DNA of 64,000 nt, from NCBI RefSeq assembly GCF_028610705.1, contig NZ_JAQQWT010000005.1, positions 184,030 through 248,029 on the forward strand. The letters are read 5' to 3'. The DNA comes from Halalkalibacter alkalisediminis. Lineage in GTDB: Bacteria; Bacillota; Bacilli; Bacillales; Bacillaceae_D. Below are positions 17,141 through 26,010 of the stretch, one piece after another. Made by a program: the position numbers and the translations under genes. Below the pieces are notes generated by a model. That model was not told the DNA's origin and searched no databases. It saw nothing but the letters and a program-made list of their open reading frames with translations. Position 1 is the first letter of the stretch; the number at the start of each line of letters is the position of its first letter.

Positions 17141-18541
17141 TTATTTTTTCGTTACATCTTCTTTCAAACCTAAGATCCACGTTGCGACAAAAGCTCCAGC
17201 TGTGGCAATCAACATCCCGACAAGGTAATTGATGATATTAGATGTTCCAAATGGAGCTGCAATGGCGATCATCGGAATACCCGTTAAGCCGTAAGCATTT
17301 GTAACAACATTCGTTAAGACGACGTAAGCTCCACCTAATGCTCCACCAATCGCAGCACCGATGAACGGACGCATGAAGCGTAGATTCACTCCGAATATAA
17401 CGGGCTCCGTGATTCCTAAGAATGCCGAGAATGATGCTGGAATGGCAATTTCCTTCACTTTTGGATTTTTCGTAAGGAAAAACACGGCAAGACCAGCTCC
17501 ACCTTGTGCCACGTTAGCCATTGCCCAAATGGGAAGTAAGAAGTTAATGCCAAAGTCCCCAATTAACGCTGCTTCTATTGCATGGAAACTATGATGTACC
17601 CCTGTGATAACAATGGTTGAATAAAGTCCACCAAAGATTAAACCAGCAAAGATGCCGCCTGTATTATAAATGAAGTCAAGTCCCCATGTTAAACCATTCC
17701 CTACCGATGTTCCTAATGGTCCAATAAAGAGCATCGCAATAAATCCAGTTAGGATGACTGTTACAAACGGAACCACTAGTAAATCAATCGCATTTGGAAC
17801 TACCTTACGTAGACCTTTTTCAATCTTACTCATAATGTAAACAACGAGCAGAATGGGAATAACGGTTCCTTGATAACCAAGAAGATCGACATTCATACCA
17901 ATGAATTGAATCGTTTCTGGCTCTGCATTAGCTAACGTCCATGGGTTTAGTAAAGCTGGATGTGTCATAATTCCACCAAGTACCGCCCCTAAATATGGAT
18001 TCGCACCAAACTCCTTTGCTGCACTAAAACCGATGAGGATCGGCAAGATAATGAAAGCAGCACTTGAGAACATATCTAAAAATAAAATCCACGGGCTGTC
18101 TGGCGCCACCCATTCAAAGGCTCTCATCATTCCGAGAAGACCCATGAGCAAACCACTCGCTACGATCGCTGGAATAATCGGAACAAAAATATTTGATAAC
18201 GTGCGGGCAATTCGTGCTAAAGGATTCATTTTCTTTTTAGCTGCTTCCGCATGGTCCACCTGTTTCTCGCCACCGTCTGTATCCTTACTCCCAACACCCG
18301 TCAGTTCTGCAAATTCCGCATACACTTTGTTCACAAGACCCGTACCGAAAATGACTTGGAATTGTCCAGAAGCACTAAATACCCCTTTTACTCCTTCTAA
18401 ATCTTCTATTTCTAGTTTATTAGGCTTATCTTCATCGTTTAACACAATGCGAAGACGCGTAGCACAGTGTGTCGCACTCACCACATTGTCCTTTCCTCCT
18501 AGCAGCTCAACTAGCTCACTCGCCACTTTCCTTGTATCCAT
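17141..18541 (-). CDS. sacP: PTS sucrose-type EIIBC component
   Basis: 466 aa. N-terminal EIIB domain with phospho-Cys26 in SATHCATRLRIV, a charged linker at about 85-105, then an EIIC glucose-superfamily membrane domain with about ten segments and the GITEPVIFGVNLRFMRP block. It imports and phosphorylates sucrose (sucrose-6-phosphate product). There is no fused EIIA, so another EIIA must supply phosphate. The leader carries a SacT/SacY-type RAT and terminator, which together with sacA next door favours sucrose over trehalose or beta-glucosides. Good AAAGGAGG site upstream. Confidence 0.92.
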   Translation of the reverse strand: MDTRKVASELVELLGGKDNVVSATHCATRLRIVLNDEDKPNKLEIEDLEGVKGVFSASGQFQVIFGTGLVNKVYAEFAELTGVGSKDTDGGEKQVDHAEAAKKKMNPLARIARTLSNIFVPIIPAIVASGLLMGLLGMMRAFEWVAPDSPWILFLDMFSSAAFIILPILIGFSAAKEFGANPYLGAVLGGIMTHPALLNPWTLANAEPETIQFIGMNVDLLGYQGTVIPILLVVYIMSKIEKGLRKVVPNAIDLLVVPFVTVILTGFIAMLFIGPLGTSVGNGLTWGLDFIYNTGGIFAGLIFGGLYSTIVITGVHHSFHAIEAALIGDFGINFLLPIWAMANVAQGGAGLAVFFLTKNPKVKEIAIPASFSAFLGITEPVIFGVNLRFMRPFIGAAIGGALGGAYVVLTNVVTNAYGLTGIPMIAIAAPFGTSNIINYLVGMLIATAGAFVATWILGLKEDVTKK

Positions 18542-18603
18542 CTAAAATCCTCCTTTTCTCTTAACGAACCCTTTGTTAAGAACTGTTACTTAAAAAAATT
18601 GTC

Positions 18604-18704
18604 AAAAAAGACCTAAAATGACACCTCGTACAAACGTCTATAAATAAATAGACGTCGCCCGTTGGCTTCATTTTAGGTCTTGCCTGCATGATCAGTAACA
18701 ATCC
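18604..18704 (-). promoter_or_regulatory. RAT antiterminator overlapping a terminator in the sacP leader
   Basis: On the minus strand the RAT element covers 18704-18675; it begins GGATTGTTACTG and includes GCAGGCAAGACC. Its 3' part overlaps the left arm of a large terminator: 14-bp stem AAGACCTAAAATGA (18681-18668) with TCATTTTAGGTCTT (18621-18608), then TTTTTT. An inner 8-bp hairpin (ACGTCTAT/ATAGACGT) sits in the loop. This is the arrangement of B. subtilis sacPA, where sucrose-activated SacT binds the RAT and prevents termination. No sacT-like gene is in the window. Confidence 0.95.
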
Positions 18705-18716
18705 CACTTATTCTTT

Positions 18717-18758
18717 TGGTTACGCTTTCAGTTTACCTCTTTTTTTTGCAAGCGTCAA
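18717..18758 (-). promoter_or_regulatory. sacP promoter with cre site
   Basis: On the minus strand TTGACG (18758-18753), a 17-bp spacer and TAAACT (18735-18730) form a good sigma-A promoter. The 14-mer TGAAAGCGTAACCA (18730-18717) fits the CcpA consensus TGNAANCGNWWNCA and covers the start point, a repressing position. Confidence 0.88.
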
Positions 18759-18799
18759 TTCTTAATATACTGGTAATTTCTTACTCCATTCGATTCTTT

Positions 18800-18830
18800 A
18801 AAAAAGAGTTCACTCAAGTAGAGTGAACTC
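18800..18830 (-). terminator. Terminator downstream of the sacA-side remnant
   Basis: Perfect 10-bp stem GAGTTCACTC/GAGTGAACTC with a 5-nt loop, followed on the minus strand by six T. It stands right after the stop codon of the gene remnant at 18836. Confidence 0.92.
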
Positions 18831-18835
18831 ACAAC

Positions 18836-19090
18836 TTATTTCATTACGATAATCTCAGAAGGCGTCGTTTGCGCAGGAATGCCTCTAGTTGCCACTTTGT
18901 AGAACACTATCAGCCCCTGATTATATAGATCATCTAGCGGCACTTCTTCGCCTTCTTTATGGACAAGGACAGTTTCTTCGTCTAGTTAATGTTGGTTTAC
19001 CAATCATTTCGGTCAATTATAGGGTGATATCAGTCTTTTCGAACCTAATATTGGTTCGTTCATCTGGTATTTCGGTCCACTTTCTCTTTC
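18836..19090 (-). pseudogene. Decayed gene remnant between sacA and sacP
   Basis: A coherent 48-codon reading frame without start codon ends at 18836 (TAA) and reads toward a C-terminus rich in hydrophobic residues, including GLIVFYKVATRGIPAQTTPS. Upstream, a different frame (about 18990-19085) contains protein-like stretches such as WTEIPDERTNIRFEKTDITL and LTEMIGKPTLT, interrupted by stops. The intact terminator just beyond the stop suggests the end of a former gene of the sucrose operon. The family is not recognised. Confidence 0.65.
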
Positions 19091-19095
19091 AGCTG

Positions 19096-20550
19096 CTATC
19101 TACTCTTCAACGTCCACGCTTCGATCTTCACTCTCTCGCTACCATCAGCGGCAAAAGAGATTCCTTGATCTTCTTGCTTTGGATATATTCGTGCAGAGAA
19201 GACCTCTTCACCGTCATTAACAAAAACCTCAATGGAGGACGTATCGAGATAAATACGTAAATTAGTCAACTGCTGCAAATGACAAAAGCGCTCTTCTACC
19301 GTCTTCCCATCGACATAGCTGATACGGTCTAGTTTTACTAATTTATCGGTTGGATGGTAGACGATGTTCGCATGGTTACGAATATGAATCTTAATCGGCT
19401 GCGTAACCGTTTCTAGCGTCTCCAAATAGATTTCTAATGCTTCGCCTTCTATTCCTTCAAAGCCTTGTGCCTTTGTTGTCAGTTCGACGTTCTCATAGGC
19501 ACAATGGTTTGTTCGTAATTCTTGCAATTCAGTGACAGGTTGTTGATAGATTTTGCCGTTAATCCCTTTTAATTGTCTAGGAATGGTCATGGAATGAATC
19601 CACTTATGTTCAATCGTTGGATGAGCATCCTCTCGTTCTTCTGGCATACCTAGCCATCCTATTAAAATGCGTCGTCCCTTTTCATCAACCGTCGTTTGTG
19701 GCGCGTAAAATTCAAAGCCTCGGTCTAGTTCGATGAATAAACCATGTTCATATTGTACCTTTTCATAATCCATCTTTCCGATCACATAACCTGCTTGATA
19801 GAGATTCTGATAGTAAATGCCACTCGGCTCGAGCCCTTGTGGTGAAAAGATCAGAACATCTTGTCCATCTAGCTCAAATAAATCCGGGCACTCCCACATA
19901 TAACCGAAATCGTTCAGTGGTCCCATATGAGCTCCGGCAATTGGACCAAGATGTTCCCATTCCTGTAAGTTATCTGAACAAAACAGCACCGCTTTTCCTG
20001 TTAAGTCCTCTGCTTGAGCACCAATAATGAGATAGAAGTGCTCTCCATGCTTCCAAACCTTTGGATCGCGGAAATGAGGCGTGTAGCCTTCAGGCAAGTT
20101 AATGACGACGCCTTTTTTCTCAAACTGTTGACCATCGTCTGATACAGCCATCACTTGATACGTTTCTCGATTATTCGCTTCGTCTTTCACATTTCCGGTA
20201 TAAAATAAATACAATTTATTCTCGTGTTCAATTGCACTTCCAGAATAACAACCATTTTTATCAAACCAATCACTTGGCGCTAATGCAATCTCATGATGCT
20301 CCCAGTGAACGAGGTCCCTCGAGGAATAATGTCCCCAAAATTTTGCTCCATGGTCTGTTTTAAACGGATTCCATTGATAAAAAAGATGATAGGCTCCATT
20401 AAATTGAATAAATCCATTTGGGTCATTAAGTAACCCAACTGGCGGCATCACATGGTAGGCTAGTCGATACGGATCGACTTCTACCTCCCTTCTATGCTTC
20501 TTTACTTCATCATAAGCTCGTTGTCGTAATTGCTGATCAAGATTTGACAT
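19096..20550 (-). CDS. sacA: Sucrose-6-phosphate hydrolase SacA (GH32)
   Basis: 484 aa. It splits sucrose-6-phosphate from the PTS into glucose-6-phosphate and fructose. GH32 motifs: GLLNDPNGF with nucleophile Asp near residue 43, HLFYQWNPF, FRDPKVW (transition-state stabiliser), and WECPDLFEL (acid/base Glu). A beta-sandwich domain forms the C-terminus. The ATG at 20550 has AAAAGGAG seven bases ahead; an upstream in-frame ATG lacks a site. No signal peptide, so intracellular. It follows the phosphoglucomutase-like gene by 67 bp. Confidence 0.95.
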   Translation of the reverse strand: MSNLDQQLRQRAYDEVKKHRREVEVDPYRLAYHVMPPVGLLNDPNGFIQFNGAYHLFYQWNPFKTDHGAKFWGHYSSRDLVHWEHHEIALAPSDWFDKNGCYSGSAIEHENKLYLFYTGNVKDEANNRETYQVMAVSDDGQQFEKKGVVINLPEGYTPHFRDPKVWKHGEHFYLIIGAQAEDLTGKAVLFCSDNLQEWEHLGPIAGAHMGPLNDFGYMWECPDLFELDGQDVLIFSPQGLEPSGIYYQNLYQAGYVIGKMDYEKVQYEHGLFIELDRGFEFYAPQTTVDEKGRRILIGWLGMPEEREDAHPTIEHKWIHSMTIPRQLKGINGKIYQQPVTELQELRTNHCAYENVELTTKAQGFEGIEGEALEIYLETLETVTQPIKIHIRNHANIVYHPTDKLVKLDRISYVDGKTVEERFCHLQQLTNLRIYLDTSSIEVFVNDGEEVFSARIYPKQEDQGISFAADGSERVKIEAWTLKSR

Positions 20551-20617
20551 ATCAATCTCCTTTTCCATCTGTTTTTCAATAGGCAAATCTTATCTTACTA
20601 AGAGGTCTTTTGGCAAA

Positions 20618-21301
20618 CTAAAATGAATATAATGTCTTATTGTGCAGGTTCAAAGCGACCTCTAACGATTCTATAGTTAACCGTTCCGTTGAATCTATGT
20701 AGAAATCTGCTTTCTTTAAGAACGGCTCATGGCCAACGCCAACCGAAAACATCTCCGTTTGAAGAATGGCTGATAATCCGGCCTCTCCATCTTCTATAGC
20801 CACACATTCAGAAGGATAAACATTTATGTGCTCTGCAGCCTTTAGAAAGATTTCAGGATCTGGCTTTCCACGCTTTAATTTAGTCACGTCCACGACACCT
20901 TCAAAGTAATCAATTAACTCGAGCTGTGTTAAGACTAAACGTGCATTTTGACTAGCTGAAGCCACAACCATCGGTATTTTTTGGGCCGCTAAGTCTTTTA
21001 TAAAACGTTGAATGCCAGGCTGCGCGTCCTCTGCTGTTAACTGGGTGATTAACGCTTGGTAATGGGTATTTTTCTTAGCGCAAATCTCCACTATTTCCTC
21101 TTCTGTAAATGTAAAACTTGATTTCTCAATAATGGCATCAACCGTCTTCCGACGACTAAGACCTTGCAGAGCTTGATTCCACTCATGAGAGAAATCAACA
21201 TCTAGGCTGTTAGCAAGTCTCACATTCGTTTCATAATGCAAAGGAACTGTGTTGGATATAACCCCATCCATGTCAAAAATAACGGCTTTCATTTGTTTCA
21301 T
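20618..21301 (-). CDS. HAD hydrolase, beta-phosphoglucomutase-like
   Basis: 227 aa. HAD subfamily I protein with FDMDGVISNT (nucleophile Asp and +2 Asp), a helical cap, VVASASQNA (motif II), KRGKPDPEIF (motif III Lys) and AIEDGEAGLSAI (motif IV). The VASAS and EDGEAG blocks are characteristic of the beta-phosphoglucomutase branch, which converts beta-glucose-1-phosphate to glucose-6-phosphate, but sugar-phosphate phosphatases share them. Position upstream of sacA supports a sugar-phosphate role. ATG at 21301 is preferred over the adjacent TTG (AGGAGAG spacing). Confidence 0.82.
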   Translation of the reverse strand: MKQMKAVIFDMDGVISNTVPLHYETNVRLANSLDVDFSHEWNQALQGLSRRKTVDAIIEKSSFTFTEEEIVEICAKKNTHYQALITQLTAEDAQPGIQRFIKDLAAQKIPMVVASASQNARLVLTQLELIDYFEGVVDVTKLKRGKPDPEIFLKAAEHINVYPSECVAIEDGEAGLSAILQTEMFSVGVGHEPFLKKADFYIDSTERLTIESLEVALNLHNKTLYSF

Positions 21302-21405
21302 CAATCGTCTCTCCTGACTTATTTAGGTTTCCGAAAATCTTTCATAGGCAGCACCTGTTCATTTGTGTAAAATAAAGCTATCTCATTTGGAGAGGAAGAA
21401 CAAAC

Positions 21406-22356
21406 ATGCAACAAACAGATCATCAGTCAGGTGTCCTTGCTGCTACTGCCGCCTATTTACTTTGGGGAGTACTCCCTTTATTTTGGAAGCTCTTTGATAC
21501 CGTTTCTCCAGGTGAAGTTTTGGCTCACCGTGTGATTTGGTCGCTTGTTTTCATGATTGGCATTTTAGCCATTCGAAAACAGCTACATTCAGCTTGGGAA
21601 GAATTCATCTTTATCTTTTCACATTTTCGTTCCGCCATAGGAATCATTTTAGCATCTTGCTTTATCTCTTTAAATTGGTTTATTTTCATATGGGCTGTTA
21701 ACAGTGATCGTGTTATTGAAGCTAGCTTAGGATATTACATCAATCCTCTACTTAATGTCCTTTTAGGAGTCTTATTCTTAAAAGAAACGTTCACACGTTG
21801 GCAAATCGTCTCATTTGTTTTAGCCTTTTTGGGGGTAACCATCATGACGCTCTACTACGGAGTGGTTCCCTGGACTGCTTTACTCTTAGGCCTATCGTTT
21901 GGTTTATATGGGTTAATTAAAAAAATAGTGAACGCTGGAGCCATGGTTGGGTTAACCGTTGAAACGCTTTTGGTTACACCTGTTGCTTTTCTTTATTTGT
22001 ATTGGATTCATCATCAACCTGCCTTCAACAGTGCTTTTGGTCTAACTCACGTAGATACGACACTGCTGTTAATAGGTTCGGGTGCAGCGACCGCGATTCC
22101 ATTATTGTTGTTTGCAATAGGAGCTAGACGTATTTCGCTATCGCTCATTGGGTTTTTACAATACATGGCTCCAACGATTATGCTCTTACTCGGAATTTTC
22201 TTGTTTAACGAGCCGTTTTCAAACGTTCAATTCCTAGCATTCCTCTTAATCTGGATCGGGCTAATCATCTTTACGACATCGAAAACACCTGCATTTCAAA
22301 AGTTCACCGCCAAATTTTCTCGTTCCAAACCACAACAAAAACAAAAAGCATGCTGA
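21406..22356 (+). CDS. rarD: RarD-type EamA transporter
   Basis: 316 aa with ten membrane segments in two EamA halves. The start QSGVLAATAAYLLWGVLPLF and the block SLNWFIFIWAVNSDRVIEASLGY mark the RarD branch of the drug/metabolite transporter superfamily. The substrate is unknown. It faces away from the HAD gene, and its stop codon lies in the left arm of its terminator. Confidence 0.9.
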   Translation: MQQTDHQSGVLAATAAYLLWGVLPLFWKLFDTVSPGEVLAHRVIWSLVFMIGILAIRKQLHSAWEEFIFIFSHFRSAIGIILASCFISLNWFIFIWAVNSDRVIEASLGYYINPLLNVLLGVLFLKETFTRWQIVSFVLAFLGVTIMTLYYGVVPWTALLLGLSFGLYGLIKKIVNAGAMVGLTVETLLVTPVAFLYLYWIHHQPAFNSAFGLTHVDTTLLLIGSGAATAIPLLLFAIGARRISLSLIGFLQYMAPTIMLLLGIFLFNEPFSNVQFLAFLLIWIGLIIFTTSKTPAFQKFTAKFSRSKPQQKQKAC

Positions 22357-22376
22357 CAAATCGGCATGCTTTTTGT
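22343..22376. terminator. Terminator overlapping the end of rarD
   Basis: Stem AAAAAGCATGC/GCATGCTTTTT with a 10-nt loop; symmetric, so usable by convergent rarD and glnA. Confidence 0.92.
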
Positions 22377-22403
22377 TATTTAAATGAAATACTACAATCT
22401 TTA

Positions 22404-23762
22404 TTAGAACTTAGCTTGGTAAGCTGCAACTTCCCAGTTTGTAACAGCTGTACGGAAGTCATCAGACTCTGCACGTTTAAGAGCTACATACTCACCGAAA
22501 GCATGCTCGCCAAGTGTTTGGCGTCCAATTTCACCTGTTTCGAAACGATCAAGTGCTGCTTCAAGGCTTGTTGGTAAGTTTTCAATTCCACGAGCATCTA
22601 GTTCTTGCTTAGACATGTGGAAGATATCTGCATTAACAGCTGGAGTCACAGTTAAATCACTGTCAATTCCGTTTAAACCTGCAGCTGCAATAATCGCAAA
22701 GGCAAAGTACGGGTTAGCAGATGGATCTGGACAACGGATTTCTACACGAGTTCCCGCCCCACGTGTTGCAGGGATACGAATTAGAGCAGAACGGTTAGAT
22801 GCAGACCATGCAATATAGCAAGGTGCTTCATATCCTGGTACTAAACGCTTATAAGAGTTTACTAGTGGATTTGTTACCGCTACGAAATCCTTTACGTTCT
22901 CCATTAATCCAGCAATGAATTGGTATGCTTTTTCTGATAAGCCAAGCTCATTAGATGCATCATAGAAAATATTCTCTTGCTTTTCATCGTCAAATAAAGA
23001 GATGTTTACGTGCATTCCGCTTCCGTTTTCACCAGCAAGTGGTTTCGGCATGAATGTCGCATGGTAGCCAAATTGTTGTGCTACTGTTTTAACAACCCAT
23101 TTGTAAGTTGTTGCTGCATCAGCAGAACCTAATGCGTCAGCATATTTGAAGTTAATTTCATGTTGACCAATTGCCACTTCGTGGTGAGAAGCTTCAATCG
23201 TGAAGCCCATCATTTTCAAAGCTTTATAGATTTCAAGACGAACTTTTTCACCTAAATCTTTAGGAGATGGCTCGAAATATCCACCTTTATCTTGTGTTTC
23301 TAAAGTCGGTTGTCCGTTTTCATCCGTTTTGAATAAGAAGAACTCAAGCTCTGGTCCAACACTGATTGAATAACCTTGGTCTTTTGCACGTTTAACTGTT
23401 TTTTTCAAAACGTTACGTGGGTCGCCATCAAAGTCTGATCCATCAGGCTTTTTTACGCTACATAAGAAGCGAGCTTCAGAATAGCCCTCTTGCTCTGTCC
23501 AAGGAAGAACGGCAAAAGTTGTTAAGTCTGGATCTAAATATAAATCTGATTCATTAATTGGTGTATAACCTGTAATAGAAGAACCATCAAACATTACTCT
23601 TCCTTCTACTACTTGATCTATTTGGTCAGCCGTTACAGTAACATGTTTAAGTGTTCCCTCAATGTCCACGAATTGTACGTGAAGAAGTTCTACGCTCTTT
23701 GTTTCAATCGTTTCTTTTATAGTTTGAACTAAGCTCTCTCTTGTTGGTGTAGAAATTGCCAT
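22404..23762 (-). CDS. glnA: Glutamine synthetase type I
   Basis: 452 aa, GSI-alpha type. It makes glutamine from glutamate, ammonium and ATP and, in Bacillus, relays nitrogen status to GlnR and TnrA. Motifs: FDGSSITGYTPINESD, GPELEFFLF, the ATP-site KPLAGENGSGMHVNISL, and NRSALIRIPATRGAGTRVE. The adenylylation tyrosine loop of GSI-beta is absent. No glnR gene precedes it, unlike the glnRA operon of B. subtilis; it is monocistronic with its own promoter and two GlnR boxes. It could be either the only or a second glnA of the genome. Confidence 0.96.
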   Translation of the reverse strand: MAISTPTRESLVQTIKETIETKSVELLHVQFVDIEGTLKHVTVTADQIDQVVEGRVMFDGSSITGYTPINESDLYLDPDLTTFAVLPWTEQEGYSEARFLCSVKKPDGSDFDGDPRNVLKKTVKRAKDQGYSISVGPELEFFLFKTDENGQPTLETQDKGGYFEPSPKDLGEKVRLEIYKALKMMGFTIEASHHEVAIGQHEINFKYADALGSADAATTYKWVVKTVAQQFGYHATFMPKPLAGENGSGMHVNISLFDDEKQENIFYDASNELGLSEKAYQFIAGLMENVKDFVAVTNPLVNSYKRLVPGYEAPCYIAWSASNRSALIRIPATRGAGTRVEIRCPDPSANPYFAFAIIAAAGLNGIDSDLTVTPAVNADIFHMSKQELDARGIENLPTSLEAALDRFETGEIGRQTLGEHAFGEYVALKRAESDDFRTAVTNWEVAAYQAKF

Positions 23763-23782
23763 TTCTCAACACTTCCTTTTCA

Positions 23783-23868
23783 TGTAATGTTTTATGACAT
23801 CAACTTGTTATGTTTTACTTTATGATGTTGCGCGAATTTTCGCAATAGGTATGTCAGATAATCTGACA
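23783..23868 (-). promoter_or_regulatory. glnA promoter flanked by two GlnR/TnrA boxes
   Basis: Two 17-mers fit TGTNAN7TNACA exactly: TGTCAGATAATCTGACA at 23852-23868 and TGTAATGTTTTATGACA at 23783-23799. A plausible promoter between them on the minus strand is TTGCGA, 17 bp, TAAAGT (23822-23817). The upstream box is then centred near -50 and the downstream box near +19, just ahead of the ribosome binding site. Confidence 0.88.
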
Positions 23869-23879
23869 TAGAATATCTC

Positions 23880-24143
23880 GCTGGTAAAAATGTTGATTTT
23901 ACGGGAATACGCACCACTAAAGCAATGAAAAGGGTTTCAAAATTTCAATTTTCTCATAATTTGATTTTCAAGAAAATACAGATTTTCACTTGAATTTTTA
24001 GAAAATACGAAAAAGGATAGACAGTCCTCTAGCAAAAAAGGATAAGGCGTCACGCGGGGAAGGCTTTTTTACGATGCCTTTTTAAAACCACTTATAACTA
24101 TTTCTTCATTTAATTACCATCTCATTTTAAACGATTTACACAG
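23880..24143. other. Gene-free stretch between glnA promoter and cshA terminator
   Basis: AT-rich sequence with no open frame supported by a ribosome binding site. A short plus-strand motif, AAGGCTTTTTTACGATGCC (about 24060-24081), could form only a 4-bp stem. Nothing else is visible. Confidence 0.5.
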
Positions 24144-24169
24144 AAAAAAAGCTGGCAAAATCGCCAGCC
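24144..24169 (-). terminator. Terminator after cshA
   Basis: Minus-strand stem GGCTGGCGA/TTGCCAGC-like, followed by seven T. Confidence 0.9.
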
Positions 24170-24177
24170 TTCTTTTA

Positions 24178-25677
24178 TTATGCGTGTTTCGGTTTACGTT
24201 GCTGTCCGCCACGTCCACCTTGACCACTTGAACGACGAGCACCGCTACGCTCATCTTTGCCACGGTATGTCGAACGACGACGATCATCACGTTGACGACC
24301 ACCAGCACGGTATGGTTTACCACTGCCACTTCCGCCACCACCATGACGCTTCTTCACCCGCAATGGCGCTTCTCCTGTTAAACGAACTGGAGTTGTGTCC
24401 GGCTCTTTAGTCAGAAGTTTTAATGCCGCTGCAAGCGCAGTTGTCGCATCTGTTTCTTGTAGCAAGTCTTTCGCAGCTTTATGATAGCTCGCTGCTTCAC
24501 CACTATTAATAAGTGAACGCAGTTGTTCAATCGCAAGTTCTTGCTGTCCTCTCATTGCTTGTTCATGAGAAGGCTTCTGAACCTTTGTCATCTTTTTCTT
24601 AGAAACTTGCTCAATCGTTCTAACATGATCCATCTCACGAGGAGTAGCAAATGTAAGAGCTAGACCTGATTTACCCGCACGACCTGTACGACCAATACGG
24701 TGAACATAGCTTTCTGGATCTTGCGGAAGATCAAAGTTATAAACGTGAGTAACACCACTAATATCAAGACCACGTGCTGCAACATCTGTTGCAACTAGGA
24801 CATCAATAAGTCCACCTTTGAACTTACGAAGAACACTATCACGTTTCGCTTGGTTAAGATCTCCATGAATTCCTTCAGCACGGTATCCGCGTTTGATTAA
24901 CGCTTCAGAAAGTTCATCTACACGTCTTTTCGTACGACCAAATACAATCGCAAGTTCCGGTGAATGAATATCCATGAAACGGCTTAATACATCAAACTTC
25001 TCTTTTTCATGTACTTCTACGTATTGCTGCTCGATGTTTTCCATCGTTACTTCTTTTGACTTAACCGCAATTAATTGAGGATTTGACATGAACTGTTGTG
25101 CTAATTTCTCAATTCGTTTCGGCATTGTCGCTGAGAATAGAAGTGTTTGGCGCTCAGTAGGAACTTCTTTTAAGATGGTTTCAATATCTTCAATGAAGCC
25201 CATATTAAGCATTTCATCCGCTTCATCAAGAACAACCATTTTCACTTCATTAAGACGAATCGTTTTACGTCTCATATGATCCATTAAACGACCAGGTGTC
25301 GCCACTACTACGTGCGGCTTGCGTTTCAAATCTGTGATTTGTTTACGCATGTCCTGGCCACCATACACGACAACCGTACGAACGCCTTTATGCTTACCAA
25401 AAGTAACGAGTGACTCTGCGACTTGATTCGCAAGCTCTCGTGTAGGGGCAAGGATAAGTGCTTGAACATGTGCTTCTTCAACATTAATACGGTTAACTAG
25501 CGGAACACCAAATGCACCTGTTTTCCCTGTACCCGTTTGAGCTTGCCCAATAATGTCTTTCCCTTCCAATGCAGTTGGAATCGTTTCTGTTTGAATTGGT
25601 GTTGCTTCTTCAAATCCCATTTCTGTTACTGCTCTTACTACATTGGGATCTAAGTTAAAATCATAAAAAGTTGCCAA
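24178..25677 (-). CDS. cshA: DEAD-box RNA helicase CshA
   Basis: 499 aa. RecA-like helicase core: Q motif region [14 protein letters not shown], Walker [19 protein letters not shown] box [11 protein letters not shown] (LFSATMPKR), and [12 protein letters not shown]-terminal extension of about 120 residues ends in Arg/Gly-rich sequence ([19 protein letters not shown]) that binds RNA. It matches CshA, which works in mRNA turnover with the degradosome and in ribosome assembly. Start is TTG, eight bases after AAAGGAG. Confidence 0.94.
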   Translation of the reverse strand: MATFYDFNLDPNVVRAVTEMGFEEATPIQTETIPTALEGKDIIGQAQTGTGKTGAFGVPLVNRINVEEAHVQALILAPTRELANQVAESLVTFGKHKGVRTVVVYGGQDMRKQITDLKRKPHVVVATPGRLMDHMRRKTIRLNEVKMVVLDEADEMLNMGFIEDIETILKEVPTERQTLLFSATMPKRIEKLAQQFMSNPQLIAVKSKEVTMENIEQQYVEVHEKEKFDVLSRFMDIHSPELAIVFGRTKRRVDELSEALIKRGYRAEGIHGDLNQAKRDSVLRKFKGGLIDVLVATDVAARGLDISGVTHVYNFDLPQDPESYVHRIGRTGRAGKSGLALTFATPREMDHVRTIEQVSKKKMTKVQKPSHEQAMRGQQELAIEQLRSLINSGEAASYHKAAKDLLQETDATTALAAALKLLTKEPDTTPVRLTGEAPLRVKKRHGGGGSGSGKPYRAGGRQRDDRRRSTYRGKDERSGARRSSGQGGRGGQQRKPKHA

Positions 25678-26010
25678 ATATATAATCTCCTTTGTTGGTG
25701 ATCTTCACCCTGTTTCAAAATTTAAAACATCTTTAATAATATCATGTCCTGTACCAAAATACAATATGTTTCTAATTTTTAGACAATCAACCGGTTGCTA
25801 TTTAAGCGGAAACCCTTGGGTCAAGAGGATTTCACCCCTTCTCGCCTACGATTTATTCTAAATAAATTTCATGAAATTTATACACCACTTTCTCTATTTC
25901 TGTCATTTTATAGCCTACTCGCTTTCACCTTAAAAATAATCAAACCATACATGTATTCTCCTGAATTGGTTACATTATGAAAACAAATCGTAATTATTTG
26001 GAGGTACATA
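25678..26010. other. Intergenic region between divergent cshA and the Rieske oxidoreductase gene
   Basis: 333 bp containing both promoters, not clearly resolvable. A 61-codon plus-strand frame (25795-25980) has no ribosome binding site and no recognisable similarity. Confidence 0.5.

Noticed and set aside
18889-19260. 123-codon plus-strand frame opposite the sacA end
   Set aside because: It is the antisense of the remnant and of sacA codons, with no start signal; the minus-strand frames are the protein-like ones.
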